From Sulfurimonas gotlandica GD1 (GTDB lineage: Bacteria > Campylobacterota > Campylobacteria > Campylobacterales > Sulfurimonadaceae): a DNA stretch of 64,000 nt. The stretch lies in contig NZ_AFRZ01000001.1 in the NCBI RefSeq assembly GCF_000242915.1, forward strand, positions 186,001 through 250,000, read 5' to 3'. Positions 36,061-46,076 of the stretch are shown one piece after another; position 1 is the stretch's first letter, and each line of letters opens with the position of its first letter. The position numbers and the translations under genes were made by a program. Below the pieces are notes generated by a model, which was not told the DNA's origin, did not search any database, and worked only from the letters and a program-made list of their open reading frames with translations.

Positions 36061-37605
36061 ATGAATATTAAATCATTATTAGAATATACACAATCTCTAA
36101 ATATTTTGTATGTTGAAGACAATATAGAAATCGCTCATAATGGCAAAGATATATTGAGTCATTACTTTAACTCGGTAGATATTGCATATGATGGAGAGGA
36201 TGGATCACAAAAGTATTTAAATTCATTGAAACAGCATCATACAAGCTATGATATTGTCATAACAGATATCAATATGCCAAAACTAAATGGAGTTGAACTA
36301 AGTCGTCTAATCCTAAGAACAAGACCAGAACAAGCTATAGTGATCATGAGTGGGCAAGAAGATTCTGCATATTTAATGGAATGCATTAACATGGGAGTAT
36401 CTGGATTTTTAAGCAAACCACTAGATTTTAAACAACTGCATATGTTGTTATCTAGAATATCCCAGGCTATTGCAGATCGAAAGTTCGTAGTAGAGCACAT
36501 AGAAACCCTAAAAAATCGCAACTCCAAATTGGAAAATAAAAACACACAACTCAACAAAGCAATTGATGCTAGCGTACTTGTCTCAAAATCAAACACAAAG
36601 GGAATAATTACTTACGCGAATCAAGCATTTATAGAAGTGTCTGGATATTCTCTTGACGAGCTTATTGGAAATTCTCATAATATAGTACGTCATAGCGATA
36701 CAGAGGATGAACTGTATCATGATATGTGGAAGACCATACGATCAAAAAAAGTTTGGCGAGGTATGCTAAAAAATAAGGCTAAAGATGGACATGACTATTA
36801 CGTGGACGTGACAATTGTTCCGGTTTTAAATACAAAAAATAGAATATCCGAATTTTTATCCATTAGATATGAGGTTACAAATCTTGTACTAGCAACACGA
36901 AAAGCACAAGAATCACAAATGGCCAAAGAACAATTTTTAGCAAATATGAGTCATGAACTCCGAACGCCGTTAACTGCAATACTTGGTTTTTCACAAATGA
37001 TTATGGCTAGAGCAGATACACCAGAAATAATTTCAAACTGTGTTAGTAAGATAAATATTGCAGGTATCAATCTTTTAACTCAAGTGAATACAATTTTAGA
37101 TTTATCAAAAATAGAATCTGGACAAATGACATATCAATTTGACAATTTCCAATTAAAACCACTTTTTGAAGAGTTGAGAGTTATATTAGAATCTCAAGCC
37201 AAGGATAAGAATATTAGCCTTATTATGCCTATGATAGATAAAGAGGAAATGCATGGCGATAAACTTTCCATCAAACAAGTATTTATGAACCTCCTCTCTA
37301 ACGCTATAAAGTTCACTGCTATAAATACAACAGTAGAAATTTCGTACACATGCAACATAGAACAAAAGGAACATATATTTAAGGTCTATGATCAAGGAGA
37401 TGGAGTAGATGAAAAGGATATTCAGACGCTGTTTGAACCTTTTTATCAAGGAGAAAATTCAAGAATCAATGCAACACCAGGAACTGGACTTGGACTTGCA
37501 ATATGCAAAAAAATTGTGACTGACGTGCATAAAGGCAAGATTGGTGTTGAAAATATAAAAAATGGTGGAAGCTGTTTTTATATGACTATACCTATCAACT
37601 CATAG
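36061..37605 (+). CDS. REC - PAS - histidine kinase hybrid
   Basis: The 514-residue soluble protein has an N-terminal receiver (D69 in VITDINMPKLNG, K in FLSKPLD), a coiled linker, PAS (about 175-285, with ASVLVSKSNTKGIITYANQA), HisKA with the H-box MSHELRTPLTAILG (about 297-310), and HATPase_c with N-box NLLSNAIKF and G-box GTGLGLAICKKI. All kinase motifs are intact. Such cytoplasmic hybrids receive phosphate at the front receiver and control their own kinase. RBS TTGGAGAAAAT. An operator half-site lies upstream at 35992, and the next operator follows 3 bp after the stop. Confidence 0.88.
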   Translation: MNIKSLLEYTQSLNILYVEDNIEIAHNGKDILSHYFNSVDIAYDGEDGSQKYLNSLKQHHTSYDIVITDINMPKLNGVELSRLILRTRPEQAIVIMSGQEDSAYLMECINMGVSGFLSKPLDFKQLHMLLSRISQAIADRKFVVEHIETLKNRNSKLENKNTQLNKAIDASVLVSKSNTKGIITYANQAFIEVSGYSLDELIGNSHNIVRHSDTEDELYHDMWKTIRSKKVWRGMLKNKAKDGHDYYVDVTIVPVLNTKNRISEFLSIRYEVTNLVLATRKAQESQMAKEQFLANMSHELRTPLTAILGFSQMIMARADTPEIISNCVSKINIAGINLLTQVNTILDLSKIESGQMTYQFDNFQLKPLFEELRVILESQAKDKNISLIMPMIDKEEMHGDKLSIKQVFMNLLSNAIKFTAINTTVEISYTCNIEQKEHIFKVYDQGDGVDEKDIQTLFEPFYQGENSRINATPGTGLGLAICKKIVTDVHKGKIGVENIKNGGSCFYMTIPINS

Positions 37606-37608
37606 AGT

Positions 37609-37642
37609 TTGCAACATAATTGCAACACTAATACGGCATACT
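37609..37642 (+). promoter_or_regulatory. tandem TTGCAAC operator (11-bp period) with -10 box
   Basis: TTGCAAC occurs at 37609 and again at 37620, one helical turn apart, and the second runs on as TTGCAACACTA. A -10-like CATACT starts 16 bases after the second TGCAAC. The geometry matches the sites at 50504, 56980 and 57981. It would drive the small frame at 37665 and the sensor kinase at 37821. Confidence 0.6.
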
Positions 37643-37664
37643 ATTAAAATAAATGGAGTCTCTA

Positions 37665-37808
37665 TTGTATAATAAATCAAATACTATAGTTGAAAATTTT
37701 ATAGTCCTTAAAGAAAAAGAAATACTTTATAGATCAATACAACTTGGTAATATAGTCAATAATATTTATTTAGTGAACCATCATGATACAAAAATACAAA
37801 AAATCTAA
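37665..37808 (+). CDS. possible 47-aa small protein
   Basis: A TTG-initiated frame with GGAG seven bases upstream codes for a 47-residue polar product ending VNHHDTKIQKI. It fills the gap between the tandem operator and the sensor kinase gene and ends 12 bp before that gene's ATG. No family seen. It could be a leader peptide, a remnant of a gene's end, or chance. Confidence 0.3.
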   Translation: MYNKSNTIVENFIVLKEKEILYRSIQLGNIVNNIYLVNHHDTKIQKI

Positions 37809-37820
37809 ATAAGGATATAA

Positions 37821-40076
37821 ATGTCTAGGAGCCTTACTCTAAAAGATCTTATTTATAGTAGCTACATCACAAGCTCTTTAATCCCTATTATCGTGATCGA
37901 ACTAGTTTTACTCGCTTTGTATTTTGGAGTGAGTTACTTTATAACTAGCGAGAGTCAAAAAACACTTTATTCTAGTGTTACTCAAAGTCTACATGAAATC
38001 ACCTCTAGAGAAGCCCACCAAATTAGTCAGCAGTTTCAAGAGGTATCTCGTATATCTCAAATGATGAAAATAGATCATCAAGATTTTTTTAGCTCAGCAG
38101 ATAGATGTACCCTTCCAAAGGGTGAACCTGAATTTATGGTTCACCAAAATGGTGTTTACTATAAGAATGTTAATAATGGAGGCGGCACGCTTTACTATTC
38201 CTCAAAAACAAAAATGACTCAAGAAACAAAACGTAAAGCAAGATGTAGTGAGTCTATAGATCCATTGTTGAAGTCGATAGTTCAGACAAATCCGATTATC
38301 ACACAGGCATATTTTAATTCATGGGACAACCTTAATCGGCTATACCCATTTATGCTAGATGCTCCAACTCAGTATGGCGACACATTAATCATGCAAGATT
38401 ACAATTTTTATTATTTAGCAGATCAGGTTCATAATCCTCAAAAGAAATCTGTATGGACCAGTGCGTATTTAGATCCTGCTGGACAAGGATGGATGATTTC
38501 AAATATCGTTCCTATTTACAATAATAATTTTTTAGAAGGTGTAAGCGGGCTCGATGTAACAATCGACTCTCTCATTCAAAATATTCTTTCCCTTAAAATA
38601 CCTTGGCAAGGAAGTGCCTTTATGGTTGATAGTGATGGGATGATACTTGCGATGCCCCAAACGGTAGAAAATATACTTGAGCTAAAAGAGCTAAAAAAGC
38701 ATATATATAAAAGTAGTGTAAATCAAACAATTTCAAAGCCTCAAGAATATAATCTTTTTAAAATAAAGAACCAAAAATTGCGAGAAAGCATGAGTAAATT
38801 CTTTAAAGAATTTACTCAATTTGGCATTCTAGAAAATGGGGATTCGCGTTATTTGCTAAGTCAAGAGAGTATTCCAGAGACAGGTTGGCGTTTAATTATC
38901 ATAGTAGATGAATCCATTGTTTTTTCGCCAATAGACAAACTAAAAGAAAACACTAATATGATAGGTTATATAATCATTGCTTTAATGGTTTTATTTTATA
39001 TTTTATTCTTTTCATATTTACTAAGAAAATCATTAAAAATAGCAAATAAAATCGCTTCACCAATTGAAAAATTATCTTTACTAACTTCAGATTTTGGGCG
39101 TAAAGCAAACACTCAATTAGGAATGAAAGTCGGTATTGAAGAGGTTGATCGTCTTACTCAAAATTTCAACAAAGTAAGTTTAGAATTAGATGTAAGAACC
39201 AAAGAATACGTTGAATCTCAGTTACGAGAAAAAATGAGAGAAAAAGATGCTGAGATAGCTTATAAAGCTGGTTTATTTGAAAGTGCAAGTAGTTATTTAC
39301 ATAATATCGGGAATACACTTACTATGATAGAGGGTAAAATCCTCTCTTTACTCGACGTTAAAAAAGCACTTGAAAAATCGGGTCTAGGAATTAAAAAAGC
39401 GAATACAATGGTAGAAAAAAGTGATGCGAACACACAGCAAAAAGAAGAAATTGGAACTTTTTTAAGCTTATTTGGTAAAGCCTTGACTGAGGATGTTACA
39501 GAAGAAATTCAAGATATTGCAAATGATATTAAAAATATTAATAATCAAGCAACAATTTCAATCAATCATCAACAAGATCTTTTTAATGCCAACACCGATA
39601 TGAAGCAAAACTATACTCAAAAATTTGATGTAACAAGTATGCTTGAAGAATTAGTAGCCCAATATCACATAACTTTTAATAAAAAAGGCGTATACTTAAA
39701 CTTAGATTCTGAGAGAAACTTAATCATTAACAGTGTTAAGTTTCAATTTCAAGAAGGATTAAGTAATGCGCTTAAAAATGCTTTAGAATCCATCCTAGCT
39801 AATTCTACTCAAGAGAAGGGAGAAACCTTTATTCGAGCATTTACTTTGGGTAACCGGGTAATCATTGACATAAGCGATAATGGCCTTGGTATTAAAGAGC
39901 AAGACCGTCCTAAATTATTGAAGTCTGGGTTTACAACTAAGGTGAATGGTCACGGCTTAGGATTACACTCTTTTAATAATTTTCTCAACAGCCATAATGG
40001 AAAATTAAGTTTAAGAAGTGATGGATACTTAAAAGGAGCGACTTTGCATATAGAAATAGGAGATACTCATGAATAA
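37821..40076 (+). CDS. membrane sensor histidine kinase, Cache-like
   Basis: The 751-residue product has TM helices at about 19-42 and 375-398 enclosing a large periplasmic domain with the Cache/PDC look (WTSAYLDPAGQGWMISNIVP, EGVSGLDVTIDSL, GSAFMVDSDGMILAMPQ). HAMP follows (400-460), then a coiled coil and an H-box of the HNIGN type (SYLHNIGNTLTMIEGKI, about 492-508). HATPase_c keeps N-box SNALKNALE and G-box GHGLGLHSF. It should autophosphorylate on that His in response to a small periplasmic ligand. It overlaps the next gene, a REC-PAS-kinase, by 8 bp, so the pair is a phosphorelay unit. Cache ligand unknown. Confidence 0.87.
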   Translation: MSRSLTLKDLIYSSYITSSLIPIIVIELVLLALYFGVSYFITSESQKTLYSSVTQSLHEITSREAHQISQQFQEVSRISQMMKIDHQDFFSSADRCTLPKGEPEFMVHQNGVYYKNVNNGGGTLYYSSKTKMTQETKRKARCSESIDPLLKSIVQTNPIITQAYFNSWDNLNRLYPFMLDAPTQYGDTLIMQDYNFYYLADQVHNPQKKSVWTSAYLDPAGQGWMISNIVPIYNNNFLEGVSGLDVTIDSLIQNILSLKIPWQGSAFMVDSDGMILAMPQTVENILELKELKKHIYKSSVNQTISKPQEYNLFKIKNQKLRESMSKFFKEFTQFGILENGDSRYLLSQESIPETGWRLIIIVDESIVFSPIDKLKENTNMIGYIIIALMVLFYILFFSYLLRKSLKIANKIASPIEKLSLLTSDFGRKANTQLGMKVGIEEVDRLTQNFNKVSLELDVRTKEYVESQLREKMREKDAEIAYKAGLFESASSYLHNIGNTLTMIEGKILSLLDVKKALEKSGLGIKKANTMVEKSDANTQQKEEIGTFLSLFGKALTEDVTEEIQDIANDIKNINNQATISINHQQDLFNANTDMKQNYTQKFDVTSMLEELVAQYHITFNKKGVYLNLDSERNLIINSVKFQFQEGLSNALKNALESILANSTQEKGETFIRAFTLGNRVIIDISDNGLGIKEQDRPKLLKSGFTTKVNGHGLGLHSFNNFLNSHNGKLSLRSDGYLKGATLHIEIGDTHE

Positions 40077-41757
40077 GAATTTAACAATATTCGCAGTTGA
40101 CGACGAACCAATTGTATTGGAACTTTATGAAAGTATATTTTCCAAAGAGAAAAAGCTTACCTTGGATTTTTTACAGGCACTTGATGAAACAGAAGATGAT
40201 GATGAAAATGATTTACATACCTTTACACATGGTAAAGCCTATTTAGCTGCTCTAAAAAGTCATTACGCTGATGGTAAAAGAGTGCCTCTTTCTATTTTAG
40301 ATATGAGACTCCCGGAATTACATGGTTTAGATATAGCAAAAGAAGCACGAAAAATTGATCCTCATATGACAATCGTCATCGTAACTGCATACTCAGATTA
40401 TACAGTAAAAGAACTCATCGATGAACTTGAAAATCGAGTTTACTATGTACGAAAGCCATTTAAGACTGACGAACTTTATGCTCTAGTACACTCCAATCTT
40501 AGAGAGTGGAATGAGATCGTACAAGAAAAAGAACTACAAAAAGACTTATCTATAGATCTAACACAAGATGGTCTGTGGAACTGGAATCTAGAAAATAACG
40601 ATGTTTATTTTTCGCCAAGATGGAAAGAGATGCTTGGATATAAGGATGATGAACTCAAGAATGACTTCTCCGAGTGGCTTAGCCGTATTCACCCAGATGA
40701 TAAGGAACAAGTAGAAAAAGATGTACAAATACACTTAAGTGGAAAATCCGAATTTTATGTAAACGAGCATCGATTACGCTGTAAAGACGGTTCTTATAAA
40801 TGGGTTTTAGATCGAGGGAAAGCCCTCTTTAATAAAAATAATGAAGCTAATAAAATGTCAGGTTTTCATACAGATATTACACAAAGAAAAGAACTTGAAG
40901 AACAGTTATTTGGATTAAGCGAATCGCTGTCCAAAAAACTAAATCATGAAATTTCTAAGCAAGCAAAATTAAGTAACACTAACTCAGAACTTGAAAAACA
41001 ACTTCAAGAAGAGATACAACTACGACGTGAAAAAGAAGATATGCTTTTACAACAAACACGACAAGCAGCTATGGGGGAAATGATAAGTATGATCGCTCAC
41101 CAATGGCGACAACCTCTCACTGTCATTGGTATGATTGCTGATAATATTTCTTTGGATGTGATGTTTGAAACGCTTGATACACAGAAGCTTCAATCGTCAC
41201 TCAAAGATATAAGCGATCAAACAAAGTATCTATCCCAAACCATTGACGATTTTAGACAGTTTTTTGTTCCCAATAAAGAAAAAGATACTATTTTCTTACA
41301 CGATTGCGTAGAAGGTGCTTTAAATATAATAGAAAAAAATCTTATCAGTCATAATATCGAAGTAATCAAGAATTATGAAGATTTAACTAAGATTGATTTG
41401 TATAAAAATGAACTTATACAAGTTTTTATAAATTTTTTAAAGAATGCACAAGATGCTTTTGAAGAAAAGCATATAAAAAATGCAAAAATAGAACTAACAA
41501 TAAAAGAGTACGATACTAGTGTTGAATGTTCTATCGAGGATAATGCAGGTGGTATTCCACTTGAAATACAAAAAAATATTTTCGACCCATACTTCACAAC
41601 AAAAAATAAAAAAAATGGGACAGGACTTGGTCTTTATATGTCAAAAAGCATTATTGAAGATCATAGTTCTGGAACTATAAAAGTAAGTAATACTGATGAT
41701 GGGGTTATCTTTACCCTCTCTTTTCCAAAAGTGTCTTTACAAAAAGATATTATGTAG
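40069..41757 (+). CDS. REC - PAS - histidine kinase hybrid (HQWRQPL type)
   Basis: The 562-residue soluble protein has a receiver (DDEP acidic pair; D78 in LSILDMRLPELHG; K in YVRKPFK) with an acidic insert at 40-50. A PAS_3-type domain follows (about 160-275: DLTQDGLWNWNLENNDVYFS), then a coiled coil, HisKA with H-box MIAHQWRQPLTVIG (about 345), and HATPase_c ending GTGLGLYMSKSIIEDH. The HQWRQPL kinase type is abundant in Campylobacterota. Its gene overlaps the membrane kinase upstream, which likely feeds its receiver. It converges with the gene cluster at 41764-45258, only 6 bp between stops. Confidence 0.88.
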   Translation: MNKNLTIFAVDDEPIVLELYESIFSKEKKLTLDFLQALDETEDDDENDLHTFTHGKAYLAALKSHYADGKRVPLSILDMRLPELHGLDIAKEARKIDPHMTIVIVTAYSDYTVKELIDELENRVYYVRKPFKTDELYALVHSNLREWNEIVQEKELQKDLSIDLTQDGLWNWNLENNDVYFSPRWKEMLGYKDDELKNDFSEWLSRIHPDDKEQVEKDVQIHLSGKSEFYVNEHRLRCKDGSYKWVLDRGKALFNKNNEANKMSGFHTDITQRKELEEQLFGLSESLSKKLNHEISKQAKLSNTNSELEKQLQEEIQLRREKEDMLLQQTRQAAMGEMISMIAHQWRQPLTVIGMIADNISLDVMFETLDTQKLQSSLKDISDQTKYLSQTIDDFRQFFVPNKEKDTIFLHDCVEGALNIIEKNLISHNIEVIKNYEDLTKIDLYKNELIQVFINFLKNAQDAFEEKHIKNAKIELTIKEYDTSVECSIEDNAGGIPLEIQKNIFDPYFTTKNKKNGTGLGLYMSKSIIEDHSSGTIKVSNTDDGVIFTLSFPKVSLQKDIM

Positions 41758-41763
41758 TTACTA

Positions 41764-43041
41764 TCAACTTTTCAACATATATAGACAATTATCAACTTCA
41801 GATATGACTTCATCAAGTGACTCATTTTTATCTATACTACATGTTAAAAAATCAACACTCATACTTTGCTTACCAGTCAAATTTTCATTTTTATAAGAAT
41901 AATTATTTAGGAAATCTTTCAAAGAATCTTGCACTTCTTTTGAGAAACCTTTACATACTAATATGACAAATTGATTTGTATCAAAAGAGAATAATTCGAT
42001 AACTTCATCCTCTAGTAAATTACTAAAATTATCTACTAAGTACTCTGAAAACTTCATATAAATTCTCTGTAGAGATGATACACCAAATTGTTTAATATAT
42101 TCATTTATGTGCTTTAATCCAAAACATATAGCATTATATTCAATTTCATTAGTTCTGTAGCTATCTATTCTTTTTCTAAACCCATTTCTTAATAGTAAAC
42201 CTGTTGTTAAGTCAATTTCTAATTCATCGCTAGCCCGCTTACTCGTTGATGCTATGACATCCAGTTGATCAAGATTAAGAAAGAAACACATCAATTTAGA
42301 CGAATCTTTTATTTGTGTTACTTTAACCATATATTCAACTTTATCACCATTGTTAATAAGTAAACTATATGTAGTATTTTTATTTTTATTTTTATTTAAA
42401 TATATTAAGATTTCATTATTATTCATTCCATGGAGTAATTCATCGTCAAATAAAGTACCTAACATGATATTGACATCATTTTTTTGATTAAATGTTTTTA
42501 CAAATAACTCATTGGCATAATCAACAATACCTCTTTGAAATATTACAATAGGAGCAAATAGACTCTCAATAACTAATTCTTTTTCAAGATTCTTTTGCTT
42601 TTGTTTTTCTTCTAAAAGTATTTTTCTTTTTGTGTTGTAAATATTGACTACTTCTTTAGAAATAATACCTAAGAATTTAGGTACATCTATAGGCTTCATC
42701 ACAAATCTATCCACACCTAAATCTATAAGCTTTATTAACTTTTCACTATCATTGTAACCAGAAGTCACAATAATAACTTGGTCTGGATTGATTTTTTTGA
42801 TTTTTGTTGTCATCATTATGCCATCCATTTCTGGCATTAAAATATCTGTAATTACAACATCATAATTGTTTTGCTTATATGCAGCTAAACCTTTTATCCC
42901 ATTATCTACATATGTAATATTCTCAAATAACTTTAAAAGAAGTTTTTCTACCTGAGAAGCTATTCTGGAATCATCTTCAACATATAAAATTTTTATTGAT
43001 TTACCAATTATTCTAATTTTTTTAATTACTTCAGGATTCAT
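41764..43041 (-). CDS. response regulator REC - PAS-like - degenerate GGDEF-like
   Basis: The 425-residue product parallels the gene at 34616: a receiver with VEDDSRIASQ, D66 in VITDILMPEMDG and VMKPIDV; a PAS-like middle (165-270, IVIFQRGIVDYANELF); and a GGDEF-shaped end (280-425) in which the active-site loop reads SFDTNQFVILV. Cyclase activity is not expected. It starts 11 bp inside the upstream kinase gene and has GGGGAGAATAACG before the ATG. It is the last gene of a FIST-kinase-regulator operon and is the likely output or target of that kinase. Confidence 0.8.
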   Translation of the reverse strand: MNPEVIKKIRIIGKSIKILYVEDDSRIASQVEKLLLKLFENITYVDNGIKGLAAYKQNNYDVVITDILMPEMDGIMMTTKIKKINPDQVIIVTSGYNDSEKLIKLIDLGVDRFVMKPIDVPKFLGIISKEVVNIYNTKRKILLEEKQKQKNLEKELVIESLFAPIVIFQRGIVDYANELFVKTFNQKNDVNIMLGTLFDDELLHGMNNNEILIYLNKNKNKNTTYSLLINNGDKVEYMVKVTQIKDSSKLMCFFLNLDQLDVIASTSKRASDELEIDLTTGLLLRNGFRKRIDSYRTNEIEYNAICFGLKHINEYIKQFGVSSLQRIYMKFSEYLVDNFSNLLEDEVIELFSFDTNQFVILVCKGFSKEVQDSLKDFLNNYSYKNENLTGKQSMSVDFLTCSIDKNESLDEVISEVDNCLYMLKS

Positions 43042-44194
43042 CGTTATTCTCCCCTATAGGTATCTGTATTGTAAAAGCTACTCCATCCACTGTATTTTTA
43101 GCAAAAAGTTTCCCTTTTAAGTGGTTTTGAACAATAATCTTGGACATATAAAGACCTAGTCCTGTTCCATTCTTCTCTTTTTTTGTTGAATAATATGGTT
43201 CAAATATTCTTGGCATAATTTCATCGGGTATTCCACCACCATTATCTACTATGCATATATTTAAAAAATCATCAACTCTATCGCAGCTTAATTTAATAGT
43301 TTTAATTACCTGTGAAGATTTTAAGTTTGTTAGAACATCTTTTGAATTAGAAAGTATATTTAGTAGAACTTGGATGAGCTCATTTTTATAGATATTAACT
43401 TGTATGTCCTTGCATTCTTCGGTCTTTAAATCTATCTGTTGGTTTTGTAATTGCTTAAATACTAAGCCTTTTATAGACGTTATAATTTTTTTACTTGATA
43501 TTATTTCTTTTTCTTTACTCTCTTGAAGAAAGTTTCTAAAATCATCAATTGTTGCAGAAAGGTAATTTACTTGAGTATTTATATTATTTAAATCATCTTG
43601 TAAGGTTTCGGTATTAAGCTCATCTAATGCTAAATCCATAGTTATATTACCAGAAGTCATTCCAATAGCAGTCAAGGGCTGTCTCCACTGATGTGCAATC
43701 ATCTCAACCATTTCCCCCATTATTGCTTGTTTTGATTGTGCTAAAATCATTTTTTCTTTTTCTCGTATTTGCTTTATTGATGACTCTACTCTCTCTTCGA
43801 GTTCCTCTACGCCAAGGCATGCACTGATGGATAAGTTTATTTTTGATTGAAAGTTTCCGAGCATTGACGCTAGCTTATTAATATTTGGATGGCTCTTATA
43901 AAAAAACACCATATATCCATACTTTAGGGGTAATATAATTATCTCTAAATCATTCTCTTTAACTATTAAAAATTTCTTCTCTTCATCTATCTTGACACCA
44001 AGTGTAAAGTCTAACTTCTTACCAATATGTAAAAAAGGTTCTTCTTGTATCTTGTTTTTATAATACTTTGCAGTTATTGCACCAGTCTTTCTTGAAAAAC
44101 TCGTTAAAACTTCAAGTATCATACTATTGAGTTCTAATGTATTACCAATTGCACTTAAACATTCATAAGATAAGGTAAGCTGATTTAGTAACAT
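43031..44194 (-). CDS. soluble histidine kinase (HQWRQPL type)
   Basis: The 387-residue product has an N-terminal GAF- or PAS-like sensing region (1-130), then the coiled segment LEERVESSIKQIREKEKMIL, HisKA with MIAHQWRQPLTAIGM, and HATPase_c with NILSNSKDVL, DNGGGIPDEI and GTGLGLYMSKI. All phosphotransfer motifs are intact. The frame opens earlier with TTG at 44233 (inside the FIST gene), but the first ATG at 44194 is taken as the start. There are no membrane helices, so it works in the cytoplasm with the FIST protein encoded upstream and the regulator downstream. Confidence 0.82.
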   Translation of the reverse strand: MLLNQLTLSYECLSAIGNTLELNSMILEVLTSFSRKTGAITAKYYKNKIQEEPFLHIGKKLDFTLGVKIDEEKKFLIVKENDLEIIILPLKYGYMVFFYKSHPNINKLASMLGNFQSKINLSISACLGVEELEERVESSIKQIREKEKMILAQSKQAIMGEMVEMIAHQWRQPLTAIGMTSGNITMDLALDELNTETLQDDLNNINTQVNYLSATIDDFRNFLQESKEKEIISSKKIITSIKGLVFKQLQNQQIDLKTEECKDIQVNIYKNELIQVLLNILSNSKDVLTNLKSSQVIKTIKLSCDRVDDFLNICIVDNGGGIPDEIMPRIFEPYYSTKKEKNGTGLGLYMSKIIVQNHLKGKLFAKNTVDGVAFTIQIPIGENNDES

Positions 44195-44211
44195 AATATC
44201 TTCGTTATATT

Positions 44212-45258
44212 TCAAAGTGTACCGACTACACAAGTTTTATTATAAAAATCTATATATGTATCTGACTTATTCGCAATTTCTCCTAAAGTCAAAGCACCAA
44301 CAAGAGGCAAGTCACCAATTATGTTACTTACAGAATCTATCTCTTTAACAAAGCTATCTTCTAAAAAAAGAACTCGAGATATACAATCAATCATTATGAC
44401 TAACTCTTTTTCTTTTTTAGTATCCATAGCATTTATTGCAGCAAACTTTGCAGCTTCAATAAGTTTAGACTTTTCACCTTTTAACACTTGTATAACAGAA
44501 TTTTGTGGCATAACACCTACTAACACTAAGCTTTTACCGTCACTAGCAATTGGATCTCTTACAATAATTTCTCCGCTATAACTGACTATGCCCAATGGAT
44601 ATGATTTTGCCAATTCAAAGAAATTATCTTCACTAAACTTGAGTCCACTGTCTTTTTCAACTATATTTTTATAAACATCAAAGGCATATTCATAATCAAT
44701 CTGTTCAAGTACATTTTTACTACTAGAAGTAGCAACATGCGGGCCATCTAAATACTCCCATCCATGACTAACTCCAACATCTAAGTCTTGAGAAAGAGGA
44801 ATTATAAGTGCAGAATTCTGCGTAATATATTCAGGTGTAAATATCACCCTTTCTTGCTGCAGTGTCAATTTTCCTGCACCACCACCAAATATCTTACACT
44901 CTTCATTTGTTGATTCAAAAAGAGAAACTAAAAATGGATCGATATATGGACTAAGACCATCTACAAAAAGTAGCATTGATTTTATAGAGCTAAATTTTTT
45001 TTCGTCTTCTATCTTATTTTCCATGTTATTTACTAATATAGGTTCTATATCTATATCTATAGCGATAAGACCATCTTTATAGTGTTGTTTCTCAAATATA
45101 ATTTCTGGAAAAATAGCACCATAACAATTAATATTTAAATTTTTTATTGTTTCATGATTGAAATCACAATTTTCTGACACTAGTAGTAAATACATTTTTT
45201 CTTTTGAGTCTTGGTACTTTAAAAACTCTTCAAATGAGTTTAAGTAAACTGAATTCAT
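44212..45258 (-). CDS. FIST-domain sensory protein
   Basis: The 348-residue soluble product has the FIST N and C domains: FVDGLSPYIDPFLVSLFEST, then ECKIFGGGAGKLTLQQERVI, YEYAFDVYKNIV, YPLGIVSYSGEIIVRDP, and the closing LVGALTLGEIANK. FIST domains are thought to bind small ligands, perhaps amino acids, and feed kinases or cyclases. The start ATG at 45258 is preferred over the GTG at 45267 because that GTG lies in the ribosome site AAGAGGTG. It is the first gene of a three-gene unit with a kinase and a REC protein. The ligand is unknown. Confidence 0.85.
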   Translation of the reverse strand: MNSVYLNSFEEFLKYQDSKEKMYLLLVSENCDFNHETIKNLNINCYGAIFPEIIFEKQHYKDGLIAIDIDIEPILVNNMENKIEDEKKFSSIKSMLLFVDGLSPYIDPFLVSLFESTNEECKIFGGGAGKLTLQQERVIFTPEYITQNSALIIPLSQDLDVGVSHGWEYLDGPHVATSSSKNVLEQIDYEYAFDVYKNIVEKDSGLKFSEDNFFELAKSYPLGIVSYSGEIIVRDPIASDGKSLVLVGVMPQNSVIQVLKGEKSKLIEAAKFAAINAMDTKKEKELVIMIDCISRVLFLEDSFVKEIDSVSNIIGDLPLVGALTLGEIANKSDTYIDFYNKTCVVGTL

Positions 45259-45306
45259 TATTTTCACCTCTTAATATTGAGTCAAAGTATAAATGATTAT
45301 TGTCCC

Positions 45307-46065
45307 TTATGTGTCACTCACTATTTTATAGCCAACCCCATGTAGGTTTTTTATGAGCTCATCAGGAATTTTTTTTCTAAGTTTATATATAAATTTTCTT
45401 ACATTTTCTACATCCATATCAATGTTATCCATATAAAAATAGTTTACAATTTCATCTACAGAGACTGTCTGGTTTATTTTTTCTACCAATATATAAATAA
45501 GTTTTTTTTCATATTCTGTCAATTTTATTGACTCATTGTTTATATATAAATCTTTTTCATTTAACTTAAAAATAATATTATTGTTTATCACTACACTGTT
45601 TTTTATATCTTTTTCGTTAAATAATTTCTTGCAAATAATATAAAACTCATCTAACAAAACTTCTAGAGAGATAGGTTTTTCAATAAAGCGACGAATACCA
45701 ATATTTATAAGTTCGTGCAAATAATTGGCTTCTCTATGTGCTGATAAAATTATTATCTCTTGTAATGGATTAATTGTTTTTATGTGTTTTGATAATACAG
45801 TTCCATCCATCTTTGGCATCGATATATCACTCAAGACAAAATCATAAGTATTTTTTTTATATAATTCTAATGCTTCTTCACCATTATATGCGCCGTCAAC
45901 TACTTTAAAAAGAGAATTTAAAGTTCGTTCAATCTCTTTATAAACTTCTTCATAATCTTCTACAAAAAGTATACTCATTTGCGAAGTGTATTTTTTTAAT
46001 CTGGTAATTTTACTTTTTTGTTCTTCAAAATTAAATGCCAACTTATTCATATTTAATTGTAGCAT
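45307..46065 (-). CDS. OmpR-family response regulator (REC - winged helix)
   Basis: The 252-residue product has a receiver (LFVEDYEEVY; D80 in FVLSDISMPKMDG; FIEKPISL) and a trans_reg_C winged helix (about 160-250: SIKLTEYEKKLIYILVEK, then VENVRKFIYKLRKKI, and NLHGVGYKIV), both complete. It is one of two complete OmpR-type regulators in the signalling cluster. Its start is 22 bp from a TGACA-N6-TGACA operator, with a minus-strand TATAAT at 46077-46082 between them, so it probably controls itself and the divergent gene at 46146. The ATG at 46050 is an alternative start. It lies about 49 bp upstream of the FIST operon and may be co-transcribed with it. Confidence 0.87.
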   Translation of the reverse strand: MLQLNMNKLAFNFEEQKSKITRLKKYTSQMSILFVEDYEEVYKEIERTLNSLFKVVDGAYNGEEALELYKKNTYDFVLSDISMPKMDGTVLSKHIKTINPLQEIIILSAHREANYLHELINIGIRRFIEKPISLEVLLDEFYIICKKLFNEKDIKNSVVINNNIIFKLNEKDLYINNESIKLTEYEKKLIYILVEKINQTVSVDEIVNYFYMDNIDMDVENVRKFIYKLRKKIPDELIKNLHGVGYKIVSDT

Positions 46066-46076
46066 ATTTCATTAAA

